A stretch of DNA of 64,000 bases from Adiantum capillus-veneris (lineage: Eukaryota; Streptophyta; Polypodiopsida; Polypodiales; Pteridaceae), in assembly GCA_014529385.2 (NCBI GenBank), contig CM043958.1:123806817-123870816 (forward strand). Direction: 5' to 3'. Shown piece by piece: positions 41,741 to 54,142 of this stretch. Position 1 is the first letter of the stretch; each line of letters begins with the position of its first letter. The position numbers and the translations under genes were made by a program. Under the pieces are notes generated by a model. The model searched no databases. It was not told where the DNA came from and saw nothing but the letters and a program-made list of their open reading frames with translations.

Positions 41741-43308
41741 ATCTGCCTTTTCTGCCACATTCCTCAGCTGCTCTCGAACTCTCAGACCTGTCGTCGTCTT
41801 TATCATTCTGTTCTTTTTGTGCCTTATCAGGGCACTTTGCGGAAATATGTCCATGTTCCCCGCATCCAAAGCACTTCCCCTCTTTGATGAAGCGAGCTCT
41901 CTCCTCAGGAGTAAGCTTGGGTCGTGCATCCTTTTTTTTTTTCTTTGGGTTGCTCTTTTTCATTCTACTTTCATTCCCAGAAGTCTGTTCGGCTCGTTGT
42001 GTCATGGCCTTATGTGTGGGGTAGGTCAGACTGCCAGAGTGAATTGCAAAGCCCCGCTTCGCATGACTCATCAACTCCTGAATAGAAGCTGACTTCTGTT
42101 CCAAGCAGTGATCTCGGATCTCTGTAGGTAGACCCAAGGTAAACCGCTCAATCTGTTCTCTGAACGAGATCTTCTAGAATGAAGAGGCGGGTAGAAAAGA
42201 GCTCCAGAATCTTTCACAATAAGAATTCACTGTATCGCTCTTGGTCATCCGGAGATGGTTCCAAGCAGCTCGTATATCTCGCTCAAACTCTTGAGTCAAC
42301 CAAGAAGAAATAAAAAGCCTCTTGAATTTCAGCCATGTAACTGGCACAGTCTTGCTTAATAGAAGCGTGGACCACCAAGTACGGGCATTCCCCTTAAAGT
42401 AAGAGGCAGCTCTCCGAATCTTGGAGTGCTCTGAATAGCGTCCTCCGCGAAAGCGATGTCAAACTACTGTATAAAAGACAAAGCCTTCGAAGCATCTGAG
42501 TATCCTGAAAAGTATCAAACTTGATCGAGTGGCCACCTTCCTTAAACTCTCGGACTTTCTTGCTTTTATCTTCGAGAAAGTCATACTGGTTGGCTTTGTA
42601 AAAATTCTTCTTGTTCGCATAAAACTTTCCGTCATCGGAACCTGAGCTGTCTGTAGACGAGTCCTCAGTAGAACTGTGAGTCTCTGGGCGAGATGTAGCC
42701 TTCTTTGCCTTTTTCTTGCCCTTTCCAAAGCGTTGCTTCTTGCTTCGCTTTTTACCTTTTCTATCTTCTTCGCTCGAATCCGAGGAGCTAGAAGAACTGT
42801 CAGAAGAAGAAGAAGAAGAACTGGGTAGGTCTTCAAACTTGACGCGCTTCTTCAATTTCTTTGCCTTGTCAAATGTTGACCGACGACCCAAATATCCCGG
42901 GAAGTCAGTGCCTTTCTTCTGCTTTTTGCCGTGCTTTTTGGCTTTCTTTTGCATGTCAAAAAGCTGAGCAATCCGTGCATCAACCACGTTCTCCAGTTCC
43001 TTCTCCGTATATTTCTTGGAGGCAGAAGGTTTCTTGAGAGCGGGTTTCGGGAGTGGTGTTGTGGTTCTCTGCCACTTTGTCTGTACCTCTTCCAAAGAGG
43101 TCTAGTTCATATATTTTGCCATCTTCGGGTCCTTGGAAAAATTGAGCATCATCTTTGTTGCATCACCAATCAATTGACGACGCTCCATCTCTCTTTGCTC
43201 CGCCTGAGTAGGCCGAGGCGGGCCATACTCTCTATCTGAATCTTCGTTGTGATCCCAGCCCGCATCTCCAGATGCAGAGGGAGTCGACTGATCATTGCCT
43301 GAAGCCAT
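41739..43308 (-). pseudogene. gag: E gag, one stop and few frameshifts
   Basis: ATG at 43308 gives MASGNDQSTPSASGDAG. A TAG at 43102-43104 interrupts an otherwise continuous frame to 42394, passing the Lys-rich KKHGKKQKKGTDFPGYLGR block, poly-Ser, KRSKKQRFGKGKKKAKK and FYKANQYDFLEDKSKKV. A frameshift near 42450 breaks the core. The CCHC knuckle CFGCGEHGHISAKC lies near 41850. It is the best-preserved gag of this group. Confidence 0.88.
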
Positions 43309-43366
43309 AGGTGCCGCGGAAAAAAATTTCAGGGATCGGATTTCCCGTAGAAGAGAAATTGGCTGT

Positions 43367-43378
43367 GCTCTGATACCA
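43367..43378 (-). promoter_or_regulatory. primer binding site, initiator tRNA-Met (E)
   Basis: TGGTATCAGAGC on the minus strand, one base from the 5' LTR. Confidence 0.9.
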
Positions 43379-43379
43379 C

Positions 43380-43961
43380 TGTAACAGACTTAGACACTCC
43401 AAGTCAAGAATCAACCGCGACAGCACCAAATAACCACTTCAAAACAATTCACAGATCACAATAGATTTGCACTGGCCCGGCGAAGTTCCGTGCCTAGAGA
43501 TATTGGCCCCAAAGACTGGCGCCCCTTTCGGTATTTCTTTTTATATTAATCAATCATCAAAGTACAAGAGAGCGGTTAGGGTTTCACTCTTAGACTCTGC
43601 GTCCAGATGCTCTGAGAAGTGAGGCCCTCACCACTAATTTAAAGGTTATAAGGGATGCCCAAAAGCAGAGCCCCAAAAGCTTCAAATCAAAAGCAATTGC
43701 TCTCTCTCTCTCTCATAGAGAGTCAAAACATGAAAGCAAAAGAATTCTCTCTCTCTTTCTCATTTAAGTAGAGAAAAAGCGAAATTTGCGTCGCTCATTA
43801 TTTTCCAAAAAAATAAAAATAAAAAATATATTTTTTTAATAATCCGCCTCCGCGATTTCCGGAATTTAGGGTTTCTAGCAAAAATTAGGGTTTGCAGGAA
43901 TTTTAGGGTTTCTGGCAGAAATTAGGGTTTCTGCTGTCCGCCATGTCATCACTTTGTGACA
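43380..43961 (-). repeat. E 5' LTR
   Basis: 582 bp, shared block at 43505-43540. Nearly identical to the 3' LTR. Confidence 0.93.
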
Positions 43962-43966
43962 CATAC

Positions 43967-44414
43967 CCCCCTCTTACGTTTGCAAAAGAGACAAAGGCCA
44001 TAAACCGTCTTAGCACACACTACCTGTTAGTACCTACGTACTAGGAACACACATCTAGCACATGTACCAATCGACAGTCACATCACAGGACATCACTATA
44101 CATCACAGGACATCACATGACATTCAACATTCATTCGGATCTTAGACCATTTATCGGCAATGTAGCTAGCAATCGCATCAGATCCAATCAGGATCTCATC
44201 GATGTCCGATTGACTAACCCCTATTGCAACCATGTCTATTCGAGATCAATCAGACCAAAATGCTGCAGTCATTTAGTCTATCAGTTCTTGCACTTAAAAG
44301 AAGTCAAGAACAAATCAGTATCATAATCAGGAATTCCATTTCATAAAGTCATACAGCAGAATACTGTCAGCTTTTAGTATCCTTGAAGCTTGAAGAGACA
44401 TCAGTGACTAGTAT
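43967..44414 (-). other. D 3' untranslated interior
   Basis: It resumes D right after E's TSD. Compared with C and E it has lost the stem-loop segment (CTCTTACGTTTGC directly follows the purine tract). CATCACAGGACATCAC repeats occur near 44083-44117. Confidence 0.7.
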
Positions 44415-45596
44415 CTAAATCAAGACTTCTGTCGACAAAGGAGCGGAGTAACTCCCCTCTTGTGCATCCCACTGTACCATATCTCCGGCCAAGCTGAATT
44501 CTGGGTTCCATTTGGAGTAGACTATGCTAAACCAAAAGCCTCGAGGTAAAGTTTCACAATCTGAGGAGTATCTGCTAGGTCCTCCTCCTCCATCCACTTC
44601 GCATAAAAGCAGGATAGTTCTTGAACTTAACCAAGAACCCCGCCTTCGGACTTTACCTTTATTCTTCGTATCCTTATGTGCCAAAATGTGTTCAGGAACA
44701 AGTATCTCCTCATTTTCTTCCACTTTGGGTTGCTCATCAGGCTCCCCATTATCAGGCACATCACCTTTAAAAGGTTACAAGAGACTCACATGAAATGCAT
44801 TGTGAATCTTCCAAGTATCAGGCAGTTTCAGTCGGAAGGAGACATCATTTATCTTTTCAGTGATCTGGAAAGGTCCGTAGTATCGCATACTAAGCTTTGG
44901 AAAAAGCCTCTCCTTTCCCTTTTTTTTCCTACGGCGTGCCTTCTCAAAACGTAAGAGCACCCAACCATCCTCTTTCAATTTCAAGTCGCGGCGATGGCAA
45001 TCCGTTGCCTTTTTCTGTCGTTCTTGAGATTTCTGCAAAGTCTCGCGAACCTTGGCAAAAGCCGTATCTAAGTCTCGCGTATATTCATCCGCTTCGAAAA
45101 TCTTATCTTTCGTGCTTAGGAAGGGTGGAACCTTCGCAGCACCTTCAACAATCTCAAATGGCGCCTTCCTCGTCGAAGAGTGTATCGTGTTATTGTAGGC
45201 AAATTCCACCTACCTTTCCCATTGAGTCTTCTGATCCGAGATATAAGACTTCAATAAATCTAAAACCCCTGAATTCGCAATCTCAGATTGCCCGTCAGTC
45301 TGCGGGTGGAACGATGACGAGAACTGGAACCGCGTGCCAGTGTTCTCCCAAATTGCCTTCCAAAACAAACTTGTAAAGCTGGGGTCTCTGTTGGAGACAA
45401 TCGTCTCACGCATGCCATGTAATCTGAAGATCTGGGCCACAAACAGTCTCGCTAAGTGATCCGGCTTGATTGTCTTCTTCACTGGAATGAAATGTGCCTG
45501 TTTGCTAAATCTGTCAATAACAGTCCAGATACCATCGTGACGACTCTGTGTTCTCGGGTAAAGGCTGTAACAATCCCTGTGCTTTATGCCTGTCAA
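44415..45596 (-). pseudogene. pol: D integrase core remnant and chromodomain
   Basis: The frame 45210-45596 starts within the core. The segment with the first catalytic Asp (MDFIFD) is deleted at about 45555. The second Asp is Asn (IVSNRDPSF) and the Glu remains (DGQSEIAN). Frameshifts follow near 45210 and 44775. The chromodomain (44415-44759) has ENEEILVPEHILAHKDTKN, but RFLVKFKNYP is frame-broken. Non-functional. Confidence 0.8.
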
Positions 45597-47151
45597 ACTT
45601 GACCTTCTGGCATACTAAGCAACTGCGCACAAACTCTTCCACATCCTTTTTGAGTCTCGGCCAAAAGAAGTATCTCTCTACCCCTTTCATGGTGGTAGCA
45701 ATGCCGCGATGACCCATAAAAGGTGGACAATGGCATTCAGTCATAACCTTTTTCCTCAACCGTTGTGTAACGCACAACATGGTTTTTCTCATCAAGTAGC
45801 CATCCCGAATGGAATATCCCGCTACTGTCTCCCCATCCCGTATTCGTGTGAAAACGTCTGCAAAATCTGTATCTGTGGCATACTGATCGACCATATCCTC
45901 AAAGCTCCTATGATGTATCACGGAAATACCCAGAACCAACGGCTTCCAAGACAAAGCATCTGCCACCACATTCTTATGTCCCTGAACATGGACAATTTGG
46001 AAGTGAAACTGTGAAAAGATGTTCGCCCACCGCATCTGCTTTTCCAAAAGCTGCTTCTGTGACAAGAAGTAGCGTAAACTCTGATGGTCTGTAAAGACAG
46101 TAAAATCCGCTCCGAGTATGTAATGCCGCCACTGAGTAAGAGCATGGATAACCGCCAAAAGCTCTTTCTCGTAAATCTGTGTTGTCATCTCCGGCCTTGA
46201 GAACAATCGGTTCTCGTAAGCAATGACATGGCCTTCTTGCATTAAGACCGCGCCTAGACTACGACCACAAGCATCACAATATACTTCACATGACTTCTGC
46301 AAGTCCGGCAAAGTCAAAACTGGTCCCGTAGTCAATTTCTCTTTCAATGTCTGAAAGGCAGTCACCTCTGTGGATCCCCACGAGAAAGGGACTCCTTTCT
46401 GTGTCAAGATATGCAAAGGGGAAGCAACCTCTGCAAACTTTCGAATGAACCGCCTGTAGTACGAACACAATCCCAAGAAGCTTCTAACTTCATGGACATT
46501 CTTCAAATCGGGCCAATCACGTATAGTCTCTATCTTGGCCGGATCCATTCTCACTCTTGCTGCTCAGACAATGTGTCCCAAAAAGTGTATCTCTGGTAGG
46601 AAAAAATTCACTTTTCTTTGCATTAATCACTAACTTGTGATCTCGTAATGCTGAAAGACCTGAAGCAGATGATCTCTGTGTTCTGCCTCATTCTTGGAGA
46701 AAACAATGATATCGTCAAAGAAAGTGCCAACAAATAGCTCGTACTCTCGAAAAATCCTGTCCATCATCCGGTTAAATGTCGCAGGAGCATTGGTTAAGCC
46801 AAAAGGCATCAACGAAAACTCAAATAACCCGAAAGTCGTCCGAAAAACTGTCTTGTAGACATCTCCCAGCGCGATTCTGATATGATGATATGCACTCTTC
46901 AAATCAATCCTGTTAAAGCACGAAGATCCCTGTAATTTGTCCAGTATATCATCGATCCTAGGAATCGGAAATCTGTTCTTGATGGTGATTTTGTTGAGAG
47001 CTCTATAATCGATGCACATTCTCCAAGATCCGTCTTTCTTCAAAACCAACAACACTGGACAGCAATACGGTGAAGTACTAGGCTGGACAAGACCCTTTTC
47101 CAAGAGGTCTTTCACTTGGTTCATAATCTCTTCATTCTGTGCTCGGCTCAC
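45514..47151 (-). pseudogene. pol: D reverse transcriptase, RNase H and integrase zinc finger
   Basis: RT (46630-47151): [52 protein letters not shown] and VGTFFDDIIVFS. A frameshift near 46600-46640 leads to a 346-codon frame with the connection domain, RNase H (CDACGRSLGAV, YEKELLAV, FTDHQSLRY, VVADALSWK) and the integrase zinc finger (CHCPPFMGHRG, CLVC). Confidence 0.85.
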
Positions 47152-47177
47152 ACGGGAAGGTGGCTTGTTCGGTGGTT

Positions 47178-47871
47178 TTACGGTGTGCTTCCAGGTATCA
47201 GATCAATGGTATGATCTTCAGGACGAGCAGATGGTAACTCGCCTGGTAGGCCTTCTGAGAAGCAATCGGCATGAGAGTGGAGGAAATCTTGGCGTTCTTC
47301 ATCAAGTTTAGACATATTTGTCCTATCCTTATCGCTCAATTCTTTCATAAAGATCAAGTAAACAAACAGACTGGATTTCATTAATTTTGAAATGGCCGAA
47401 GCCGATACAATAGGGACAGACTCGCCCTTCAGTTTATTATCAAGTACAATGGTTGTGCCCTTCTCTGTAGTCAAAGTTGCTTTGCTCGCTCGATAATCGA
47501 CCACAGCGTTGTTCTTGTGGTATGAGGGAATCCCTAAGAGAAACATGACAACCTTCCAAAGGCATTATGAAGAAGTCCTCATGCCCCAAATACCCCTGAC
47601 AATGCAACCGAAGTTTGCCAATGACAGGTGTAATGGCTACGTCCTTGCCCGGTGCCGCTAGAACAGCCTCTGCAAGTGGTCCTATCCGATCGGGAGTGAC
47701 CTCGAGCCGCGCCGCCAATTCTGGTGAAATGAAGTTTGCTTTGGCTCCTCCATCAAAGAAGATCAGGGCCTCTAGGTCTTTCACTTTGCCCCAAGCTCGG
47801 CAAAGTTCTGTACTCTCGTCCATTGTGTTGAGATTGGTACCCACACAATCAGGAACTAGTCCTGTTTTCAT
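47178..47871 (-). pseudogene. pol: D protease region, D-G-G variant
   Basis: [22 protein letters not shown] (near 47760) repeats the D-G-G-A variant of C. Then VAITPVIGKLRLHCQGYLG, and LLGIPSYHKNNAVVDY after a frameshift near 47540. It is continuous with the gag frame through ELCRAWGKVKD. Confidence 0.8.
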
Positions 47872-48798
47872 CTTGCCTTTTCTTCCACGTTCCTCAGCTG
47901 CTCGCGAACTCTCAGGCCTTTCGTTGTCCTTGTCATGCTGTCCTTTCTATGCCTTTTTAGGGCACTTCGCGGAGATATGTCCATGTTCCCTGCATCCAAA
48001 GCACTTCCCCTCCATGATGAAGCGAGCTCTCTCCTGAGGAGTAAGCTTGGGTCGTGCATCCTTCTTTTCTGGGTTGCTCTTTCTCTTTCTACTTTCATTC
48101 GCTGAAGTCTGTTCGGCTCGTTGTGTCATGACCTCATCGGTGGGGTAGGTCAGACTGCCAGAGTGAATGGCAAAGCCCCGTTTCGCATGACTCGTCAACT
48201 CCTGAATAGAAGCAGACTTCGGTTCCAAGCAGTGATCTCGGATCTCTGTAGGTAGACCCAAGGTAAACCGCTCAATCTGTTCTTTGAACGAGATCTTCTT
48301 GAATGAAGAGGCGGGTAGAAAAGAGCTCTAGAATCTCTCGCAATAAGCATCCACTGTATCTCTCGTGGTCATCCGAAGTTGGTTCCAAGCAGCTCGTATA
48401 TCGCGTTCATACTCTTGAGTCAGCCAAGTAGAAATAAAAAGCTTCTTAAATTTCAGCCATTTAACTGGCACAGTCTTGTTTAAAAGAAGCGTGGACCACC
48501 AAGTTCAAGCATTCCCCTTAAAATAAGAGGCAGCTCTCTGAATCTTGGAGTGCTCTAAGTAGCATCCTTCCACGAAAGCGATGTCAAACTGTTGTATAAA
48601 AGACAAAGCCTTCGAAGCATGTTTATATCGTGAAAAAGTGTCAAATTTCATCGACTGTCCACCTTCCTTAAACTCTCGGACTTTCTTGCTTTTATCTTCC
48701 AGAAAGTCATATTGGTTGGCTTTATAAAAATTCTTCTTGTTCACATAAAAGTTGCCGTCGTCAGAGTCTGAACTGTCTGTAGATGAGTCCTCTGTAGA
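47868..48798 (-). pseudogene. gag: D gag, C-terminal block
   Basis: It holds the gag core (FYKANQYDFLEDKSKKV near 48715, FIQQFDIAFVEG, KIQRAASYFKGNA) and the CCHC knuckle CFGCREHGHISAKC (near 47985). Frameshifts and stops occur, and it is cut at the upper end by F. Confidence 0.85.
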
Positions 48799-48803
48799 AC
48801 TGT

Positions 48804-50344
48804 ATAACCGGCCCGTACAACGTAGAGGGCGGTACTATTTCAATTACCTGTTAACTTTACACAGAGGACTGAGAAGGGAAGAGAACACAGTTGCGTCCAG
48901 CGACTAGAATGTCTCTGCGCACACGAGACCGACACCCTGTAGGCCCCAAAGATTGGCGCCCCTTTCGGTATTTCTTTATTCAAATTAAGGTAGACGATCC
49001 GACCACTTAGCACAAGCTTTCACAAAGCTGTCCAAACCTGGCGAGGGCTGAAAACGCAGGTTTTCGACCGGATTTCGACAGCATAACGGAGCAAAAACCC
49101 TTGCAGGTCAAAACAACCTGTCTAGGACGGATTCCCTCGATATCTGGAAGCTTTCTGGTGAGCTGTCACAGAAATTCAGCGGGGTGTAATTCTCTGTTTT
49201 TCACTGCCGGGAGCCCAAAAGCCTGTACACGCATCCCAAGGCTCTCACGAGGCTCCCCCGATGTTCCCTTGCAGTTTAGGTGCGAAACCCTAAACCTGCA
49301 GAAAAACACAGCAGGCTGTAATTCCCTGTTTCGGATCGTTTTTAGCGGAGCGAACACGCCTACGCGTGTCCCAAGGACTCCTGCACGCAATGGGACAGTT
49401 CCCCTGTGAATTGGACGAGTTTTCACGCGAGAAAACTCTCCAAACTCGCAATCTTTCGTGATGGAACTGTGCGTACCTGTGGGGGATTAGCAATTAGCTA
49501 ATCCGGTTCCTGTTCAGAAGGCTCTTGCCTTGGCAAACGCGCATAAACCCCAAGAACTGTACATAGGTCAAATGAGAAGCCCACTAGTGGGGCATAACAT
49601 ACTGTACGTAGGGGAGAAAGAGAACAGTATGTAGCGTGCGAGGCATCACTCCCGTCACCATACTGTGCATAGAGGGCAAGGTAAGCATTCCATAGCTTCT
49701 GTACCTGCTGCAATCCACCTGAGGCTGAAAATGGCGCCCCCTTTGTTGATATGCAGCTCGTTTTTGCCTCCCAGAGTGGCAGAATCGCTCACAGGCTAAC
49801 ACGTCGCCTAGTTTCCGAGTTTGGGCTTTCCCTGCTAAAAGTATCTCAACTGGTGCGTCAGTTGACTTGGCAGCAGAGCAATAAAATGTTCTCCTTGTCA
49901 TTCCAGAGCTAATGACGCGAACACATTTTCCGGTCAAAAATAGCAGTTCGCTAAATTTTAGGAGATGCTTCCATGGCGTCCCTATCGGTCTCCTGACCAT
50001 CATTGAAGACTACCATTTGACCAACATCTACAATGTGGGTTAATTTACTGGCCCCTTTCAACTTATAAAGTTGCAGTGACTTGACGAGTGGCCCAAATTC
50101 CAGTTTGGCGCACATGAGCTTCCATACTCATCATAATTCAGTGCTAACTGGCCCGAGCAGTCCCTGTCTGACCGACCTAGATCCCCGATGTGAGAAACCC
50201 ATTTGGCTGCAGCCGTTTCACACTGGCCATGCAATGTCCACTTGCACCTTTTCAAGGGTTTTGGGACAAACAAGTAAAAATAAAATAAATATATCTAATA
50301 CTTATTTACGGATGGCAACAGGAAAAATACACCTCCTGGTGACA
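48804..50344 (-). repeat. F 3' LTR
   Basis: 1541 bp. On the element strand it runs TGTCACC…GGTTAT(A), so the end is not the usual CA. The shared block is at 48942-48977. There is no CT microsatellite. Confidence 0.88.
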
Positions 50345-50364
50345 CACCCCACCCTTGAAATACT

Positions 50365-50382
50365 GCAAGCGACCTCGCTTGC
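50365..50382 (-). promoter_or_regulatory. stem-loop upstream of polypurine tract (F)
   Basis: GCAAGCG-ACCT-CGCTTGC on the plus strand: a perfect 7-bp stem (8 with the loop closed), 20 nt from the LTR. The stem sequence is entirely different from C and E at the same position. Confidence 0.8.
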
Positions 50383-50653
50383 ATGCCAATAATACATGCA
50401 GATATCTCCTGATATCACATATATTCTATGATGGGAATCAAAGATATACATGCTTCCGGAAATGTAGCGTTGGACGATTAAACAATCCCACCAACCTGGC
50501 TACGACACATATATCAAGCATAGAAGTCTTCTAGTGTACTCTTGAGCACAAACTTCCCTAGCTAAATTCTGTATGGAAAGAGTAGATACAATTGCTTAAC
50601 TACTCTCTTGAGCATCATGAACCATGCTCTTGTCTTGCTCCAAAAAGGCTGCA
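50383..50653 (-). other. F 3' untranslated interior
   Basis: Non-coding between the pol stop and the stem-loop; nothing further seen. Confidence 0.6.
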
Positions 50654-51496
50654 TCAAGTCACTGTGGGTTCCATTTGAAAGGCTTCAAGATACAATTGCA
50701 ATAGTTGAGGTGAATCAAGCAATTCAGACTCTTCCATCCATTTGGCATCTAATGATGGATAGTTCTTGAACTTCACCAAATAGCGTCTTGCAACCTTTCC
50801 TCTAACCTTTCTTTCTTTATGTGCCAATATCTGTTCAGGAACAAGGATTTCATCCAATTCTTCCACTTCGGGTTGTTCGTCATCAAGCATATTCTCTGGC
50901 ACATCACCAACAAAGGGCCTTAGAAGGCTGACATGAAAAGCATTATGTATTTTCCAGCCTTCTGGTAGCTTTAACCTGTAAGCTACATCGCTGATCTTTT
51001 CTGAAATCTGAAAAGGACCATAATATCGCATACTGAGCTTAGGAAACAAGCGTTCCTTGCCTTTCCTTTTCCTTAACCTGGCCTTTTCAAAGCGCAAAAG
51101 TACCCAATCACCAAGTGAAAATACAAGTTCACGACGATGACGATCAGCAGCTTTCTTTTGCTTAGCCTGAGTCTTCTCAAGAGCAATCTTTATCTTCCTG
51201 TATGTTTCATCCATATCTTTCACATACTTGTCTGCCTCAAATATCTTGTCCTTAGTCTGCAAAATGGGTGGGACTTTCTTTCCTCCCACTATCTCAAATG
51301 GTGCCTTACCTGTTGATGTATGCACAGTGTTATTGTAAGCATATTCAACCAATGGGAGATGGTGTTCCCAAGTTGCCTTGTGCTCTGAGACAACATTTGA
51401 GCAGGTCCAAGACAGTAGAATTTGCCTCTTCTGACTGTCCATTAGTTTGCGGATGAAACGAAGAAGAGAACTTGAGCGTAGTGCCCATATTCTCAA
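50654..51496 (-). pseudogene. pol: F integrase C-terminal part with chromodomain (280 codons open)
   Basis: The frame covers the end of the core (EHKATWEHHLPLVEYAYNN), [38 protein letters not shown] and a complete chromodomain: ELDEILVPEQILAHKERK, ARRYLVKFKNYPSLDAKW, MEESELLDSPQLLQLYLEAF. One frameshift separates it from the core frame (51345-51773). Confidence 0.85.
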
Positions 51497-52547
51497 ACAA
51501 TGCCTTCCAGAAAAGACTCGTCATACGTGGATCCTTGTCATTGACAATTGACTGAGGCATCCCATGATATTTATAGATATTGCTCATGAATATCTTGACC
51601 ATGTGTTCTGGCTTTATCTTCTTCCTAACAGGAATGAAATGGGCCTGCTTACTGAACCTACAAATGATAGTCCAAATCCCATCATTTCCTGTTTGCGTCC
51701 TTGGAAGATCAAAGATAAAGTCCATTGCTATACTTTCCCATGGCCTATCAGGGATCGGCAATGGCTGCAACAATCCCGGTTGCTTTTGTCTGTCAAATTT
51801 GACTTTTTAGCATACTAAGCATGATCTTACAAATGTGTCAACATCTTGACGCAAAGCTGGCCAATAGAAGAATGCCTCAACCCCTTTCATTGTCGCATCA
51901 ATTCCACGATGCCTAGCATAAGGTGGAGCATGACTTTCCATCAAAATCTTTGGCCGTAACTGTTTAGTAACGCATAACTTTCCATGCATCATGAGAAAGT
52001 CATTCTTAAGCATATAGTGCTCATGATGTTGCCCATCAACAAGCTGGTCATAGATCCTTGCAAAATCTGAATCTTCAGCATATTGTGTCTTCATTTCGTC
52101 TAGTTCACAATGGTACGGAATTGACACTGCTGAAATTTGGGGCTTTCGTGACAACGCATCAGCCACCACGTACTTTTTCCCTTGCACATGCACAATCTGA
52201 AAATGGAACATTGACAAGATGTTTGCCCATCGCATGTGCTTCTCAGACAACTTCGTCTGTGTAAGAAAATATCGCAAGGTTTGATGATCCGTTTCGACAA
52301 CAAAATCAGCCCCGAGCAAATAGTGTTTCCAACTAGTGAGAGCATGAATTATTGCCAGCAATTCTTTCTCATAGACTTGCAAGTTCCTTTCAGTCTTCAA
52401 AAGAATTCTGCTCTCATATGCGACTACTCGGCCATTCTGCATTAAAACTGCACCAAGACTATGGCCACACGCATCACATTGAACCACAAAAGGTTTAGAA
52501 AGATCTGGCAAAATAATTACCAGATCTGAAGTCAGCTTCTCTTTCAA
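51345..52547 (-). pseudogene. pol: F RNase H and integrase core
   Basis: The frame 51807-52547 holds RNase H (CDACGHSLGAVLMQ, YEKELLAIIHAL, ETDHQTLRYFL, VVADALSRK) and the integrase zinc finger (HAPPYARHRG, CLVC) before an in-frame stop. The frame 51345-51773 holds the core with Asp (AMDFIFDLP), Asn-Asp (IVNDKDPRM) and Glu (NGQSEEAN). The breaks are one stop and one frameshift. Confidence 0.85.
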
Positions 52548-52640
52548 GTGTTTGAATGCTAAAATTTCCTTTGCTGTCCACTTGAAAGTAACTCCTTTTC
52601 CTTGCAGTGCATGGAGTGGAGAAGCAATCTCAGCAAAATT

Positions 52641-52967
52641 TCAGATGAACCTCCTGTAATAGGAACATAAGCCTAGAAAGCTTCGAATGTCATGTACGGA
52701 CTTCAAGTCTGGCCATGACCTAATTGCTTCCACTTTAGCGGGATCCATGCGTACCCCATCCTTTGAAACAATGTGCCCAAGGAAGTGAATCTCTTCCAAG
52801 AAGAATTCACTCTTCTTCGCATTGATGAGTAGCCTATTCTTGCGTAGCTCATTGAAAACTGCGGTCAAGTGATCCCTATGCTCTTCTTCAGACTTTGAGT
52901 AGACAATCATGTCATCAAAGAAGGTACCCACGAAGTTTCTATGTGGTCTAAAAATTCTGTCCATCAT
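52641..52967 (-). pseudogene. pol: F RT C-terminal half
   Basis: [13 protein letters not shown] (FFDD catalytic motif), [19 protein letters not shown] and [12 protein letters not shown], then an in-frame TGA at 52641-52643 before NFAEIASPLHAL. A small indel near 52967-52975 separates it from the N-terminal half. Confidence 0.88.
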
Positions 52968-54142
52968 TCTATTAAATGTGAAAGAGCATTTGTGAGACCA
53001 AATGGCATGACAAGAAACTCATAGAGACCAAATGTTGTCTTGAACGCAGTCTTATGGACATCTTCTGGTCTAATGCGTATCTGATGATACCCGCTCTTTA
53101 GGTCTATTCTTGTAAACAATGACGCTCCCTCAAGCCGATCAAGAATGTCATCTATCCTCGGTATGGGGAACCTGTTCTTGATAGCATTCTTATTCAAGGC
53201 GCGATAGTCAATGCACATGCGCCATGAACCATCCTTCTTCTGCACTAAGAGTACAGGCGAACAAAAAGGGGATGAACTGGGCTGAATCAGCCCCTTCTCT
53301 AAAAGCTCGTTGACGTGACCCATAATCTCTTTCTGCTGGGCTGCACTAACCATGTATGGTGGTCTATTCGGTGGACTAGAACCTGGCACAAGATCTATAG
53401 TATGATCCTCAGGTCTCTTAGGAGGTAACTCCCTTGGCAAAGAGTCTGAAAAACAATCACTGAAACCACTCAAAAAAGTTGACCTGTCTTTATCTAAGGT
53501 AGACAAATTAGATACAACTTGAGGTACTTCTTTTGCAAAGATCAAGTACGCAGAAAGATGATTCTTTATTACAGATGAAATAGCAGAAGCAGAAACAACT
53601 CGAACAGACTCGCCTTTAAGCTTTACATCAAGGACATGAGTCTTTCCTCTATGTACAAGGGTAATCTTTTTGTTGTAAGTATCCACCATAGCATGCAACA
53701 TGTAACACCATGGGATACCCAATAACACATCATAGCCCTCAAGTGGCATAATATGAAACTCTTCCGCATCGACATAACTTTGAATGTGCAGACGAAGCTT
53801 TCCCAGAATGGGAGTAACAGGCTCTGAATGTCCTGGGCATGCCAAACCTGCTTCGCTTGTCATACCCATCTCCTCTACACGAATGCCCAACTTTGATGCC
53901 AATTCTGGTGATATGAAATTTGCACGGGCTCCTGGATCAAAGAAAACCAGCACTGTCTGGTCTCTTAACTTTGCCCCAAGCTCTGTACAGCTCCGTGGCA
54001 TCTGTGTTTGGCTGGTCTCCAACCAAATCTGGAACAAGTCCTGCACTCGGCTTTGGCTTCTTCCCTTTATGGTCTGACTTGTCATCCTTATCCTGTGACT
54101 TCTTTTGTGGGCACTCATTTGCAAAGTGTCCTTCCTGTTCAC
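52964..54142 (-). pseudogene. pol: F protease and RT N-terminal half
   Basis: The protease text begins at about 53960 ([19 protein letters not shown]), with D-P-G-A at the active site, then [14 protein letters not shown] and [18 protein letters not shown] follows: [65 protein letters not shown]. The frame is +1 relative to gag; the shift lies at 53960-53966. The open stretch upstream of 53966 in this frame is not the protein. Confidence 0.85.

Larger units (their letters stand above)
37390..43961 (-). mobile_element. Ty3/gypsy chromovirus E (complete, youngest of its group)
   Basis: 6572 bp on the minus strand. The LTRs (37390-37973 and 43380-43961) are nearly identical (roughly 10-15 differences by eye). 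The perfect duplication CATAC is at 37385-37389 and 43962-43966. The primer site is at 43367-43378. It carries the longest open pol frame of the group but lacks the protease Asp and part of the integrase core, so it cannot be autonomous. It inserted next to D's purine tract. Confidence 0.95.
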
